In this document: positions 33,680-42,388 of the stretch, one piece after another | How positions within the stretch are numbered: position 1 is the first letter of the stretch | How the letters are laid out: each line of letters opens with the position of its first letter | Assembly: GCF_022513565.1 (NCBI RefSeq) | Contig: NZ_JAKWBE010000004.1 | Coordinates: 248,001-312,000, forward strand | DNA length: 64,000 bases | From: Streptomyces gilvus | GTDB lineage: Bacteria; Actinomycetota; Actinomycetes; Streptomycetales; Streptomycetaceae | Direction of reading: 5' to 3' | Translations under genes and position numbers: made by a program | The notes under the pieces: generated by a model | Database searches by the model: none | Seen by the model: the letters and a program-made list of their open reading frames with translations, nothing else | What the model was told of the DNA's origin: nothing

Positions 33680-36019
33680 ATGGCAGAGCGGCCGGTCGCT
33701 CCGACAGCGCCTGAACTCGTGCTGGAGACCGAGACGGGCTCCACGGTGATGAGCCCGAGCCACGACTACCACGTGGGCCGCGACCCGTTGAGCGACATCG
33801 TCCTCGACGACGCGCGGGTCTCGTGGCATCACGCGGTGCTGCGGCCCGAGGACGGTCACTGGCTGGTCGAGGACGAGAACAGCACCAACGGCACCTTCGC
33901 CGACGGCCGCCGCGTCCACGAGTGGGGTGTGGGCCCCGGCAGCGTCATCCGCTTCGGCAACCCCTCCGACGGCCCCCGCGCCGTCCTGCTGGACTGCCCG
34001 CCCCCAGTCGTCGAACGTCCCTCCGCGGTGTCGATGCCGGGCCTGACCGGCACCTTCCGGCAGCCCACCACCGTACGGCCGCTGCCCACGCGGACCCTGC
34101 GCATCGGCCGCGCCGCCGACAACGACCTGGTCGTCGACGACCTCAGCGTCTCCCGCCGGCACGCCGAACTGCGCGCCCTGCCCGACGGCAGCTACGAGAT
34201 CGCCGACCTCGGCAGCCACAACGGCACGTACCTCAACGGCACGCCCGTCACCGTCGCCCCGATCGGCCCCGGCGACATCGTCGGCATCGGCCACTCGGCG
34301 TTCAGCCTCGTCGGCGACACCCTGCAGGAGTACGTCGACACCGGCGAGGTCTCCCTCGACGTGCAGGACCTAGCGGTCGCCGTCGACCGGGGCCGCAAGA
34401 CGCTGCTGGACCACGTCTCCTTCCCGGTGGGGGAGAAGTGCCTGCTCGCGGTCGTCGGCCCGAGCGGCGCCGGAAAATCGACGCTGCTCAACGCGCTCAC
34501 CGGGCAGCGGCCCGCCGACCACGGCACCGTCCTCTACGACGGCCGCGACCTCTACCGCGACTACGCCGAGCTGCGCCAGCGCATCGGCCTGGTCCCGCAG
34601 GACGACATCCTGCACGCCCAGCTCACCGTCCGCAGCGCCCTGTCCTACGCGGCCGAACTGCGCTTCCCGCAGGACACCGCGAAGGCGGAGCGCCGGGCCC
34701 GCGTCGACGAGGTCATCCGTGAGCTGGGCCTGGAGCAGCGCGCCCGCCAGCCCGTGCACAGCCTCTCCGGCGGCCAGCGCAAACGCGTCAGCGTCGCCCT
34801 GGAGCTGCTGACCAAGCCCTCCCTGCTCTTCCTCGACGAGCCGACCTCCGGTCTGGACCCCGGCATGGACCGCTCGGTGATGCACATGCTGCGCGGCCTC
34901 GCCGACGACGGACGCACGGTCATCGTCGTCACCCACAGCGTCCTCAGCCTCGACGTGTGCGACCGCCTCCTGGTCCTCGCACCCGGCGGCAAGGTCGCCT
35001 ACTACGGCCCGCCCGAGGACGCCCTCGCCTTCTTCGGCTTCGAACAGTGGCCGGAGGCCTTCGAGGCCTTCGAACGGGACGCCGACCGCGACTGGGCGGG
35101 TGACTTCCGCCTCTCGCCCTTCCACCGGCGCTACGTCACCGAGGCCACCGCCCAGCCCCGGGTGCCCCGCTCCGGCCCGGTCGTCATCGCCCCGCCCGCC
35201 CGGCCCCGCAGCCGGGGCGCCCAGCTCGGCACCCTGGTGCGCCGCTACACCGCCGCGCTCAGCGCCGACCGCACCTTCCTCGCCATCATGATCGCCCTGC
35301 CGTTCGTGATGGGCGCCATGGCCCGCGCCCTGGCCGGCAGCAAACTCACCCACGACACGGCGATGAACGCCCTGCTCATCCTGTGCGTCGGCGGAGTCCT
35401 CACCGGGGCGGCCAACGCCGTGCGCGAACTGGTCAAGGAGCGCACCATCTACCAGCGTGAACGCGCCGTGGGCCTGTCCAGATCGGCGTACCTGACGTCC
35501 AAGGTCGTCGTCCTCGGCACGGTCACCGTGCTGCAGGCCGTCGTGCTGACCCTGGTCGCCCTGCTCGGCGTCGATCTCAACGCGCCCGGCGGGAAAGGCG
35601 TGTTGATGCCGCCCCTGGTCGAAATCACCGTCGCGGTCGCCCTGCTGGCGTTCACGGCGATGATGCTCGGCCTGCTGGTCTCCGCGCTGGTGCGCAAGGA
35701 GGAGGTGACGATGCCGCTGCTGGTGCTGCTCGCCATCGTCCAGGTCGTCTTCTGCGGCGCCCTGTTGAAGCTGCACGGCGTACCGGGCCTGGAACAGCTG
35801 TCCTGGCTGGTGCCCTCACGCTGGGCGCTCGGCGCGATGGCCGGCACGATCGGGCTGTCCCGGATCGTGCCGGGCGAACTGACCGCCGACCCGCTGTTCC
35901 GGCACTCGACCGGGGTGTGGCTGCTGAACATCGCCATGCTGGTCGTGCTGTCCGCCGTCTTCTGGTTCGCGGTGTCCCGGCTGCTGCGCCGGCACGAACC
36001 GGCCGTGATGCGGAAGTAG
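33680..36019 (+). CDS. Twin-FHA ABC transporter, ABCG-like ATPase fused to ABC2 membrane domain
   Basis: The 779-residue protein has two FHA domains (about residues 25-95 and 130-205). Their phosphothreonine-binding signatures are VSWHHAVLRPEDGHWLVEDE with NSTNGT, and LRIGRAADNDLVVDDLSVSR with SHNGTYLNG. An ABC ATPase follows (about 230-450): Walker A GPSGAGKSTLLNAL, signature SLSGGQRKRVSVALELL, Walker B LLFLDEPTSGLDP. Six C-terminal helices (about 530-770) form an ABC2 permease. FHA domains should bind phosphorylated Thr, probably made by the kinase encoded at the end of this operon. The exported substrate is unknown. Confidence 0.92.
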   Translation: MAERPVAPTAPELVLETETGSTVMSPSHDYHVGRDPLSDIVLDDARVSWHHAVLRPEDGHWLVEDENSTNGTFADGRRVHEWGVGPGSVIRFGNPSDGPRAVLLDCPPPVVERPSAVSMPGLTGTFRQPTTVRPLPTRTLRIGRAADNDLVVDDLSVSRRHAELRALPDGSYEIADLGSHNGTYLNGTPVTVAPIGPGDIVGIGHSAFSLVGDTLQEYVDTGEVSLDVQDLAVAVDRGRKTLLDHVSFPVGEKCLLAVVGPSGAGKSTLLNALTGQRPADHGTVLYDGRDLYRDYAELRQRIGLVPQDDILHAQLTVRSALSYAAELRFPQDTAKAERRARVDEVIRELGLEQRARQPVHSLSGGQRKRVSVALELLTKPSLLFLDEPTSGLDPGMDRSVMHMLRGLADDGRTVIVVTHSVLSLDVCDRLLVLAPGGKVAYYGPPEDALAFFGFEQWPEAFEAFERDADRDWAGDFRLSPFHRRYVTEATAQPRVPRSGPVVIAPPARPRSRGAQLGTLVRRYTAALSADRTFLAIMIALPFVMGAMARALAGSKLTHDTAMNALLILCVGGVLTGAANAVRELVKERTIYQRERAVGLSRSAYLTSKVVVLGTVTVLQAVVLTLVALLGVDLNAPGGKGVLMPPLVEITVAVALLAFTAMMLGLLVSALVRKEEVTMPLLVLLAIVQVVFCGALLKLHGVPGLEQLSWLVPSRWALGAMAGTIGLSRIVPGELTADPLFRHSTGVWLLNIAMLVVLSAVFWFAVSRLLRRHEPAVMRK

Positions 36020-36026
36020 GGCCGCG

Positions 36027-36569
36027 ATGACCACGCCCGGATTCCGGCCCACCCACGTCGTCCCCCAGCACGGCATGCCCGCCTGGGAGGCCCCCGATCC
36101 CGCCCGCGCCACGTTCCCCCTCGACGCGCTGCTCCCCGTGCAGGTCATCGAGCGGCGCGGCGACTGGTCGCACGTCCTGTGCGCCAACGGCTGGTCGGCC
36201 TGGGTGGACGGCCGCCTGTTGGTCGCCGTACCCCAGGACCCGCCGGCCGCCGGGGATCCCCAGGCCCGCACCGCCGACCCACGCCCCCTGCTCGCCCGCG
36301 CCGAACAGGCCCTGGCCCGCTACCGCTCCGCGGTCGAGGACCTGGCCGGCGGCATGGACGGGGAGTCCTTCCGCGGCCGTACGCGCGGGCTGCGCATCGG
36401 GGTGGTCGTGGACGGCGAGTCCGTGTGGCTGTACGACACCGAGCAGGGCCGGTGGGTGTACGGCGACGGAGCGCGTCTGGCCACGTACGCCACCGACGAC
36501 GGACCCGGCGCGGCCGGGGCGGACGCCGGGCACGCCCCCACCCAGGTCGTGACGCCCGATGGCCCGTGA
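36027..36569 (+). CDS. SH3-like conserved protein of the FHA/kinase operon
   Basis: The 180-residue soluble protein has an SH3-like barrel at residues 20-70: LPVQVIERRGDWSHVLCANG followed by WSAWVDGRLLV. The second half has a strand pattern (RIGVVVDGESVWLYDTEQGR) and a low-complexity end. It lies 7 bp after the ABC gene and overlaps the kinase start by 11 bp, so it is co-transcribed and coupled. It may link the transporter and kinase, by inference. Confidence 0.65.
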   Translation: MTTPGFRPTHVVPQHGMPAWEAPDPARATFPLDALLPVQVIERRGDWSHVLCANGWSAWVDGRLLVAVPQDPPAAGDPQARTADPRPLLARAEQALARYRSAVEDLAGGMDGESFRGRTRGLRIGVVVDGESVWLYDTEQGRWVYGDGARLATYATDDGPGAAGADAGHAPTQVVTPDGP

Positions 36570-37557
36570 CACCAGCCTGTTCTCGGGCCGCCCCTCCGAG
36601 CTGGTCGGCACCAAGGTCGCCGACTACCGCATCGAGCGCGAGATCGGACGCGGCGGCATGGCCGTCGTCTACCGCGCCCGTGACCTGCGCCTGGACCGCA
36701 CGGTCGCGCTCAAGCTGCTCGCCCCCGAACTCGCCCGCAACGACACCTTCCGGCTCCGCTTCACCCACGAGTCCCGGGCGGCCGCCGCCATCGACCACCC
36801 GCACATCGTGCCGATCTACGAGGCGGGCGAGACGGACGGCGTCCTGTACATCGCGATGCGCTACGTCGAGGGCAGCGACCTGCGGCACGTCCTGGACCGC
36901 AGCGGCCCGCTGGCCCCCTCGGTCGCGGTCCGCATCGCCGCGCAGGTCGCCTCCGCGCTGGACGCGGCCCATGAACACGGGCTCGTCCACCGGGACGTGA
37001 AGCCCGGCAACATCCTGGTGGCCCGCGGCACCGACAGCGACCACCCGGAGCACAGCTACCTCACCGACTTCGGTCTGACGAAGAAGTCGCTGTCCCTGAC
37101 CGGCTTCACGACCGTCGGCCAGTTCGTCGGCACCCTCGACTACGTGGCACCCGAGCAGATCTCCGGCCGCCCGGTCGACGCACGCTGCGACGTCTACGGC
37201 TTCGCCTGTGTCGTCTACGAGTCCCTCGCGGGCCACCCGCCCTTCCGCCGCGACGACGACATGGCCCTGCTGTGGGCCCACCAGTACGACCAGCCACCCC
37301 CGCTGACGGAGTCCCGCCCCGACCTCCACCCACAGGTCGACCCGGTCTTCACCAAGGCCCTCGCCAAGCCGCCGGACGAACGCCACGCCTCCTGCCTCGC
37401 CTTCGTGTCCGATCTGCGCGCCTCCCTGACCGGAGGCCCGGACACCGGCCACCCGGCCACGGTGGTGGACCTGCGCACGGCCGGCCCGGGGCAGGAGCGC
37501 CCGCCGGCGCCCCCACGCTGGGCCGACCCGGTGTTCGGGCGCCCGGGCCCGGGTTAG
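36559..37557 (+). CDS. Soluble Hanks-type serine/threonine protein kinase
   Basis: The 332-residue protein contains a full kinase domain (about residues 20-280). It has the glycine loop IGRGGMAVVYRARD, the Lys of VALKLLAPEL, the HRD loop LVHRDVKPGNILV, the DFG loop LTDFGLTKKSLSLTGFTT with phosphorylatable Thr/Ser, and YVAPEQISG. Only a short Pro-rich tail follows and there is no transmembrane helix or PASTA domain, so it is cytosolic. It overlaps the SH3-like gene and is the likely partner of the twin-FHA transporter. Confidence 0.93.
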   Translation: MARDTSLFSGRPSELVGTKVADYRIEREIGRGGMAVVYRARDLRLDRTVALKLLAPELARNDTFRLRFTHESRAAAAIDHPHIVPIYEAGETDGVLYIAMRYVEGSDLRHVLDRSGPLAPSVAVRIAAQVASALDAAHEHGLVHRDVKPGNILVARGTDSDHPEHSYLTDFGLTKKSLSLTGFTTVGQFVGTLDYVAPEQISGRPVDARCDVYGFACVVYESLAGHPPFRRDDDMALLWAHQYDQPPPLTESRPDLHPQVDPVFTKALAKPPDERHASCLAFVSDLRASLTGGPDTGHPATVVDLRTAGPGQERPPAPPRWADPVFGRPGPG

Positions 37558-37595
37558 GCTCAAGCGTGATCGTTACCGACGAGGGGGGTCCGACG

Positions 37596-38138
37596 ATGAA
37601 CGGAAGCGTGACGGCGGTCAGCAGCAACGGGGTGTACTCCTTCACCAAGCCGAACCGGGACAGCATCACGCTGCTCGCCGGGCTGGGGGTGGAGGGGGAC
37701 GTGCATGCCGGGGTGACGGTGAAGCACCGGTCCAGGGTCGCGCAGGACCCCACCCAGCCGAACCTGCGCCAGGTGCACCTCATCCACGAGGAGCTCTTCG
37801 CCGAGGTCGGCGGGGCCGGGTTCACGGTGGCGCCCGGCGAGCTCGGCGAGAACATCACCACGCGCGGCATCGACCTGCTCGGCCTGCCGGTCGGCACCCT
37901 GCTGCGCGTCGGCGACCGTGCCGTCCTGGAGGTCACCGGTCTGCGCAACCCGTGTCTGCAGATCGACAACTTCCAGGACGGGCTGCTCAAGCAGGTCGTC
38001 GGCAGGGACGAGGTCGGCAAGGTCGTACGCAAGGCCGGGATCATGACCGTCGTGCGGGAGGGGGGCGTGGTGCGCCCCGAGGACAGGATCGAGGCGGAAC
38101 TCCCCAGCGGCCCGCACCGGCCCCTGGACAGGGTCTGA
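37596..38138 (+). CDS. MOSC domain-containing protein
   Basis: The 180-residue protein consists of one MOSC beta-barrel. Family features are GLGVEGDVHAGVTVKHRSRV near residue 30, FTVAPGELGENITTRGIDL, and the conserved ligand Cys in LEVTGLRNPCLQID (residue about 122). MOSC proteins bind molybdenum cofactor or related sulfur-bearing metals. It lies alone, 38 bp after the kinase, and converges with the streptophobe gene 12 bp away. Confidence 0.88.
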   Translation: MNGSVTAVSSNGVYSFTKPNRDSITLLAGLGVEGDVHAGVTVKHRSRVAQDPTQPNLRQVHLIHEELFAEVGGAGFTVAPGELGENITTRGIDLLGLPVGTLLRVGDRAVLEVTGLRNPCLQIDNFQDGLLKQVVGRDEVGKVVRKAGIMTVVREGGVVRPEDRIEAELPSGPHRPLDRV

Positions 38139-38150
38139 CGGCTCCTCGGT

Positions 38151-39419
38151 TCACACCGGTGCGGCGGGGCCCCTCCGCCGTACCGGCCTTGCCAGCAGCG
38201 CGCCCAGGAACCCGGTCACCAGCCCCCACAGCACCGCCAGCCCCAGAGCGCTCCACACCTGGGGCGTGAGGAACACGTTTCCGCCCAGACGCCCGCCCAG
38301 GTCGCCGATGCCCAGCACCGACAGGCCGTAGTGCGCGGAGATCCGGCCGAACAGGCAGATCATCCAGACCGTGAGCGCGAGGGCGACGGCCATGTGCAGG
38401 GCATGCTGCCAGGCGCGCGTTCGGGACGGAGAGCGGGCCGCCATCACGAAGGCGGCGGCCAGCAGCAGCACCGCGTCCACGACGACCAGCCACCACACCC
38501 GGCTGTCGTAGTCGGAGAGGGTGCTCAGGTTGAGCGTGGAGACGTCCTTGGTGCGCAGTACCTCGTCGAGGACGTGCGGCATGGGCAGCCCGAACGGCCC
38601 CTGCACCCTGCCGTGCCAGGTCGCGCCGAGGCCGAGGGTGAGGGTGAGCCAGGCCAGGTTCGGCATGCCCAGCAGGATCACCGCGAGGGTCTCCACGGCG
38701 TGCCCGCGGGTCGCCGCGGTCACCAGGCCGATGACGACGCCGAGAGCGACGTACACGAGGAGCAGGACGACCATCGCGTACGCGGCCGGACGCACCGACT
38801 CCTGGAAGCGCAGCAACCGCCCGGGCAGCGGCGCCCCGCGGGAGACCAGCAGGGCCAGCACCAGGACGCCCGCCAGCCACAGCAGGCCGAAGAGAAGGGT
38901 CTGCGGTACGTCCGCCTTGAAACCGACCTTCGGCGAGACGTCGAACAGGTCACCGATGTCGCTGAGCGTGCCGTTGCCGAGGGAGAGGGCGAAGGTCTGG
39001 CGGGCGCCGAGGGCCAGTCCGAGCAGGGCGAGCAGCCACAGGACCGCGATCCGGGCGGCCCATCCGGCCAGTTCCGGGGCTCCGGTGACCGCGCGGTGCC
39101 GCAGCGGGCGCAGGAAGCCGGCGGCGAGCACGAGCGCACCGGTCAGCGTGACGGACAGCGGGACCACGGTCAGCCCGGCCGAGGAGGAGGCGAGCCCGCC
39201 CGCGTCCCCGGACAGCTCGATCGTGCCGCCGACGGCCGTGACCAGCGTCGCCGCCACCAGCCGGGGAAACGCGCCCTGGGGAAGATCCGTCGCTCCGGCC
39301 GCCCACAATCCCAGGGAGGCCACGACGCCCATGGCGATCAGCGTGGCCAGCACCGCGGCCAGGGCCTGCACCCAGCCATGACGGGCCACGGTCTGCTCGG
39401 GGGCGGTTCGCGGGCTCAC
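38151..39419 (-). CDS. Streptophobe family membrane protein
   Basis: The 422-residue highly hydrophobic protein has about ten transmembrane segments. The streptophobe family features are an N-terminal helix WVQALAAVLATLIAMGVVAS, the extracytoplasmic run with GGTIELSGDAGGLASSSAGL, and ALSLGNGTLSDIGDLFDVSP-like sequences. The function is unknown; the family is nearly confined to Streptomyces. The GTG at 39419 is preferred; the frame extends to 39509 without a better start. It is divergent from the DUF6777 gene. Confidence 0.85.
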   Translation of the reverse strand: MSPRTAPEQTVARHGWVQALAAVLATLIAMGVVASLGLWAAGATDLPQGAFPRLVAATLVTAVGGTIELSGDAGGLASSSAGLTVVPLSVTLTGALVLAAGFLRPLRHRAVTGAPELAGWAARIAVLWLLALLGLALGARQTFALSLGNGTLSDIGDLFDVSPKVGFKADVPQTLLFGLLWLAGVLVLALLVSRGAPLPGRLLRFQESVRPAAYAMVVLLLVYVALGVVIGLVTAATRGHAVETLAVILLGMPNLAWLTLTLGLGATWHGRVQGPFGLPMPHVLDEVLRTKDVSTLNLSTLSDYDSRVWWLVVVDAVLLLAAAFVMAARSPSRTRAWQHALHMAVALALTVWMICLFGRISAHYGLSVLGIGDLGGRLGGNVFLTPQVWSALGLAVLWGLVTGFLGALLARPVRRRGPAAPV

Positions 39420-39592
39420 GCCTGCCACGCTAAGCAGCGGCCGCGCGCCCCGCCCGCCGGGAGGGCCGTCCGCGTCGGCTTGCGGGCCGCACACGACAGG
39501 TGCAGACAATAGGGGTGTACGTCATTCCAGCGGCTCAACTCGGGGCAAGCCGCAGGAAAACTCGCAGGACCCAACGTCGGGAAGAAGAGCTC

Positions 39593-40777
39593 GTGAGCGT
39601 CGAACCGCCGTCTTCCGGCCGCCCCACCGGACCGCCCTCGGGCCCGCTGTCCGGTCCCTCCCAGCCGCCGTCCGGCCCGCCCTCCGAGCCGCCTCCCGGC
39701 GGCAGCGGCGGTGGCGCGCCCGCGCCGGAACCCCACCGCCCGTGGTGGCGGTCGGCACCGCGCGTCGCCCTGCTGACCACCGCGGTCGTCGCGGTCGTGG
39801 CCCTGGCGCTCGTGTTCACCCATGCGGGCGGGGGCGGCGGCAAGAAGAGCGGCGAGGTCTTCCTGCAGGCGGCGGACAAGAGCGGCCCCGACGCGTTCAC
39901 CCCGTCCACCGCCAAGGACAGCACCACCGCCCCCGTCTCACCCTCCCCGGCCGGCGCCGCGACCCAGTCCAACGCGGTGCAGGGAGTGGACGGCGGCGCC
40001 CCCGGCCTCTACGGCGGCACCCGCGACGTCTCCAGCTGCGACGTGGAACAGCAGATCACGTACCTCCAGGCGACCCCGGCGAAGACCCAGGCCTTCGCCG
40101 GCGTCGAGGGCATCGCGCCCTCCCAGGTCCCCGCCTACCTGCGTTCGCTCACCCCGGTGCAGCTGCGCATGGACACCCGCGTCACCAACCACGGCTACCG
40201 CAACGGCACCGCCACCAGCTACCAGGCCGTCCTCCAGGCGGGCACCGCCGTCATGGTCGACGGCCACGGGGTTCCCCGCGTCCGCTGCGCCTGCGGCAAC
40301 CCGCTCACCCCGCCCGTCGCCCAGCAGGGCACGGTCCGGCAGACCGGCGACGCCTGGCCGTCGTACCGCCCCTCGAACACCGTCGTGGTCACGCCCGCAC
40401 CTCAGATCATCAACATCTTCGTGATCTACGACCCCCACGACGATGCCTGGATCGGCCGGCACCGCGGAGACACCGGTCACCACGACCGGCCGGTCAAGCC
40501 GCCGGTGCGGCCCTCGCCGTCGGTGAGCGTCACCACGCCCCCGCCCTCGTCGCCGTGCGTCTCCTCGCCGGGTCCGAATCCGAGCACGTCGTCCCCGTGC
40601 CCGCCCAGCTCGAGCGCCCCGTCCTCCCCGTCCTCCTCGTCGCCGAGTTCCGAGTCGCCGTCGTCCGTGCCGCCCACGACCGCGCCGCCGCCCTCGGACT
40701 CCTCGTCGCTCGAACCGCCGGCGGCCTCGAGTTCACTGAGTTCCCTGTCGCCGGCGGGTACGACACCGGCGCTCTGA
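39593..40777 (+). CDS. DUF6777 domain-containing membrane-anchored protein
   Basis: The 394-residue protein begins with a 48-residue Pro/Ser/Gly-rich cytoplasmic tail, then one transmembrane helix (about 54-76, VALLTTAVVAVVALALVF). The extracytoplasmic DUF6777 domain (about 85-300) opens EVFLQAADKSGPDAFTPST and contains CDVEQQITYLQATPAKTQAF and VPRVRCACGNPLTPPV. The last 90 residues are Ser/Pro-rich and probably wall-spanning. The four Cys of the domain may form disulfides. Function unknown. Confidence 0.85.
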   Translation: MSVEPPSSGRPTGPPSGPLSGPSQPPSGPPSEPPPGGSGGGAPAPEPHRPWWRSAPRVALLTTAVVAVVALALVFTHAGGGGGKKSGEVFLQAADKSGPDAFTPSTAKDSTTAPVSPSPAGAATQSNAVQGVDGGAPGLYGGTRDVSSCDVEQQITYLQATPAKTQAFAGVEGIAPSQVPAYLRSLTPVQLRMDTRVTNHGYRNGTATSYQAVLQAGTAVMVDGHGVPRVRCACGNPLTPPVAQQGTVRQTGDAWPSYRPSNTVVVTPAPQIINIFVIYDPHDDAWIGRHRGDTGHHDRPVKPPVRPSPSVSVTTPPPSSPCVSSPGPNPSTSSPCPPSSSAPSSPSSSSPSSESPSSVPPTTAPPPSDSSSLEPPAASSSLSSLSPAGTTPAL

Positions 40778-40883
40778 GTGGAAGCGGACACATCGGGCCG
40801 CGGCGGGGACTGCGCGGCGCGGCTCGGGGTACGAGCACTGGTGCAGCAGCGTCCGGCCGGTCCGGCTTCCGAGAGAGAAACGC

Positions 40884-41339
40884 ATGAACGACCATGTGGG
40901 CGGAGCAGTGGTGGCAACTGGTTTCGATGTACCGGTCGAACCCCTCCGACGGGCGGCCCACTACACCGGTGAACCGGGGTGCATCGCCGAGGCCAGGGCC
41001 TTCGCCGCGCACTTCGTGGGCCGGCTGAGAACGGAGTGGTGCGCTCGGATCGGGTCACGCGCCGAGCAGGACGTCCTCCTCGTGGTGAGCGAGCTGGTCA
41101 CCAACGCCGACCGGCACAGCAACGGCCCCTACATCCTGGAGCTGGAGGGCACGGACACCTTGGTGACGGTGTGCGTGTGCGACAGCAGCGCGGCCCTGCC
41201 GCGCCGTTTCCCGCGCGACCCCGAGCGGATCGGCCGGCACGGCCTGGAGATAGTCCACGTGCTCGCCAAGGGGATCACCGTCGAGCGGGTGCCGGTGGGC
41301 AAGCGCGTGTCGGCCGTGGTGGCGCTGAGCGCCGAATGA
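40884..41339 (+). CDS. RsbW-like anti-sigma/HATPase protein
   Basis: The 151-residue GHKL-type ATPase domain has the N-box VVSELVTNADRHSNGPYILE, the G1-like strand VTVCVCDSSAALPRRFP, and G2 as RIGRHGLEIVHVLAKGITVE. The family in Streptomyces contains anti-sigma kinases that sequester SigB-like sigma factors until an anti-anti-sigma factor displaces them. It converges with the SigB/F-type sigma gene 35 bp away and may be its regulator. Confidence 0.85.
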   Translation: MNDHVGGAVVATGFDVPVEPLRRAAHYTGEPGCIAEARAFAAHFVGRLRTEWCARIGSRAEQDVLLVVSELVTNADRHSNGPYILELEGTDTLVTVCVCDSSAALPRRFPRDPERIGRHGLEIVHVLAKGITVERVPVGKRVSAVVALSAE

Positions 41340-41374
41340 GTGCGTCGGCCGGCCGCTGCGGGCGATCGCGGCGG

Positions 41375-42274
41375 TCAGCCGCATACGCGGGCGCAGCCGA
41401 GTTCGCCCAGCATGCCCTCGCGCAGCCGCGCGATGATCCGCTTGATCAGGCGGGACACATGCATCTGCGAGCAGCCGAGCCGTTCGCCGATCTCCGCCTG
41501 GGTGGCCTCCTCCACGAACCGCATGTGGATGATCTGCCGGTCCCGCTCGCCGAGTTCGGCCATCAACGGGGCCAGGGACTGAAAGTCCTCCACGAGCCGC
41601 AGCCCGTCCTCCTCGACGCCGATGAAGTCGGCCAGCACCGCCTCGCCGCCCTCCGGTCCGTCGCCGGTGAGCGCGGCGTCCAGGGAGGAGGAGTTGTATC
41701 CGTTGGCGGCGATCTGGGCCTCGACGACCTCGCTCTCGGAGATGTTCATGAGGGTGGCCAGCTCGGCGGTGGTGGGATCGCGGTCCAGCCGGCTGGCGAG
41801 TTCCTCGCGCGCCTTGGCGAGTTCCACCCGCAGCTCCTGCAGCCGCCGCGGTACGTGCACGGCCCAGGTGGTGTCACGGAAGAAGCGCTTGATCTCGCCG
41901 ACGATGTACGGCAGCGCGAACGACGTGAACTCCACCTCGCGGGACAGCTCGAACCGGTCGATCGCCTTGATCAGGCCGATCATGCCGGTCTGGACGAGGT
42001 CCTCCATGTCGTCGCCGCGTCCCCGGAACCGCCCGGCGGCGAACCGTACGAGCGACATGTTCATCTCGATGAGGGTGTTACGAGCGTACTGGTACTCGTG
42101 CGTGCCCTCCTCCAGTTCCGTGAGCCGCTGGAAGAACTGGCGGGACAGCTCTCGTGCGTCGCGCGGTGCCACGGACCGGGGCTCGACGATGCCCGGAAGC
42201 GGCCCGTCACCCGTGCCGGTCCCGGCGGTCTCCGCTGTGACCTGCGCCTTCGACCGATTCACGGCGGTATTCAT
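41375..42274 (-). CDS. SigB/SigF/SigG-type RNA polymerase sigma factor
   Basis: The 299-residue protein has the stress/sporulation-sigma domains. Region 2 is NMSLVRFAAGRFRGRGDDME then LVQTGMIGLIKAIDRFELSR and YIVGEIKRFFRDTTWAVHVP. Region 3 is LRVELAKAREELASRLDRDP, and region 4 is LGERDRQIIHMRFVEEATQA with IGERLGCSQMHVSRLIKRI. Nine SigB homologues occur in S. coelicolor; which one this equals is not decided. The ATG at 42274 has GGAGAGG upstream, and a SigB-like promoter candidate lies 60 bp before it. Confidence 0.93.
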   Translation of the reverse strand: MNTAVNRSKAQVTAETAGTGTGDGPLPGIVEPRSVAPRDARELSRQFFQRLTELEEGTHEYQYARNTLIEMNMSLVRFAAGRFRGRGDDMEDLVQTGMIGLIKAIDRFELSREVEFTSFALPYIVGEIKRFFRDTTWAVHVPRRLQELRVELAKAREELASRLDRDPTTAELATLMNISESEVVEAQIAANGYNSSSLDAALTGDGPEGGEAVLADFIGVEEDGLRLVEDFQSLAPLMAELGERDRQIIHMRFVEEATQAEIGERLGCSQMHVSRLIKRIIARLREGMLGELGCARVCG

Positions 42275-42335
42275 TTCCTCTCCCACGGAAGTCGGGGTCC
42301 GACGGTCTGTACTACCTCGGGTCCTCGGGATGCGG

Positions 42336-42360
42336 GTACCCCGGGTTCGGCGGACCATGC
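42336..42360 (-). promoter_or_regulatory. Candidate SigB-type promoter for the sigma gene
   Basis: On the minus strand GCAT, 15 bp, then GGGTAC fit the recalled GNNT-N14-16-GGGTAY pattern of SigB-dependent promoters. This would allow autoregulation. The -35 element is weakly specified. Confidence 0.4.
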
Positions 42361-42388
42361 CCGCTGCCGATCGGGGTGGCGGAAATTA

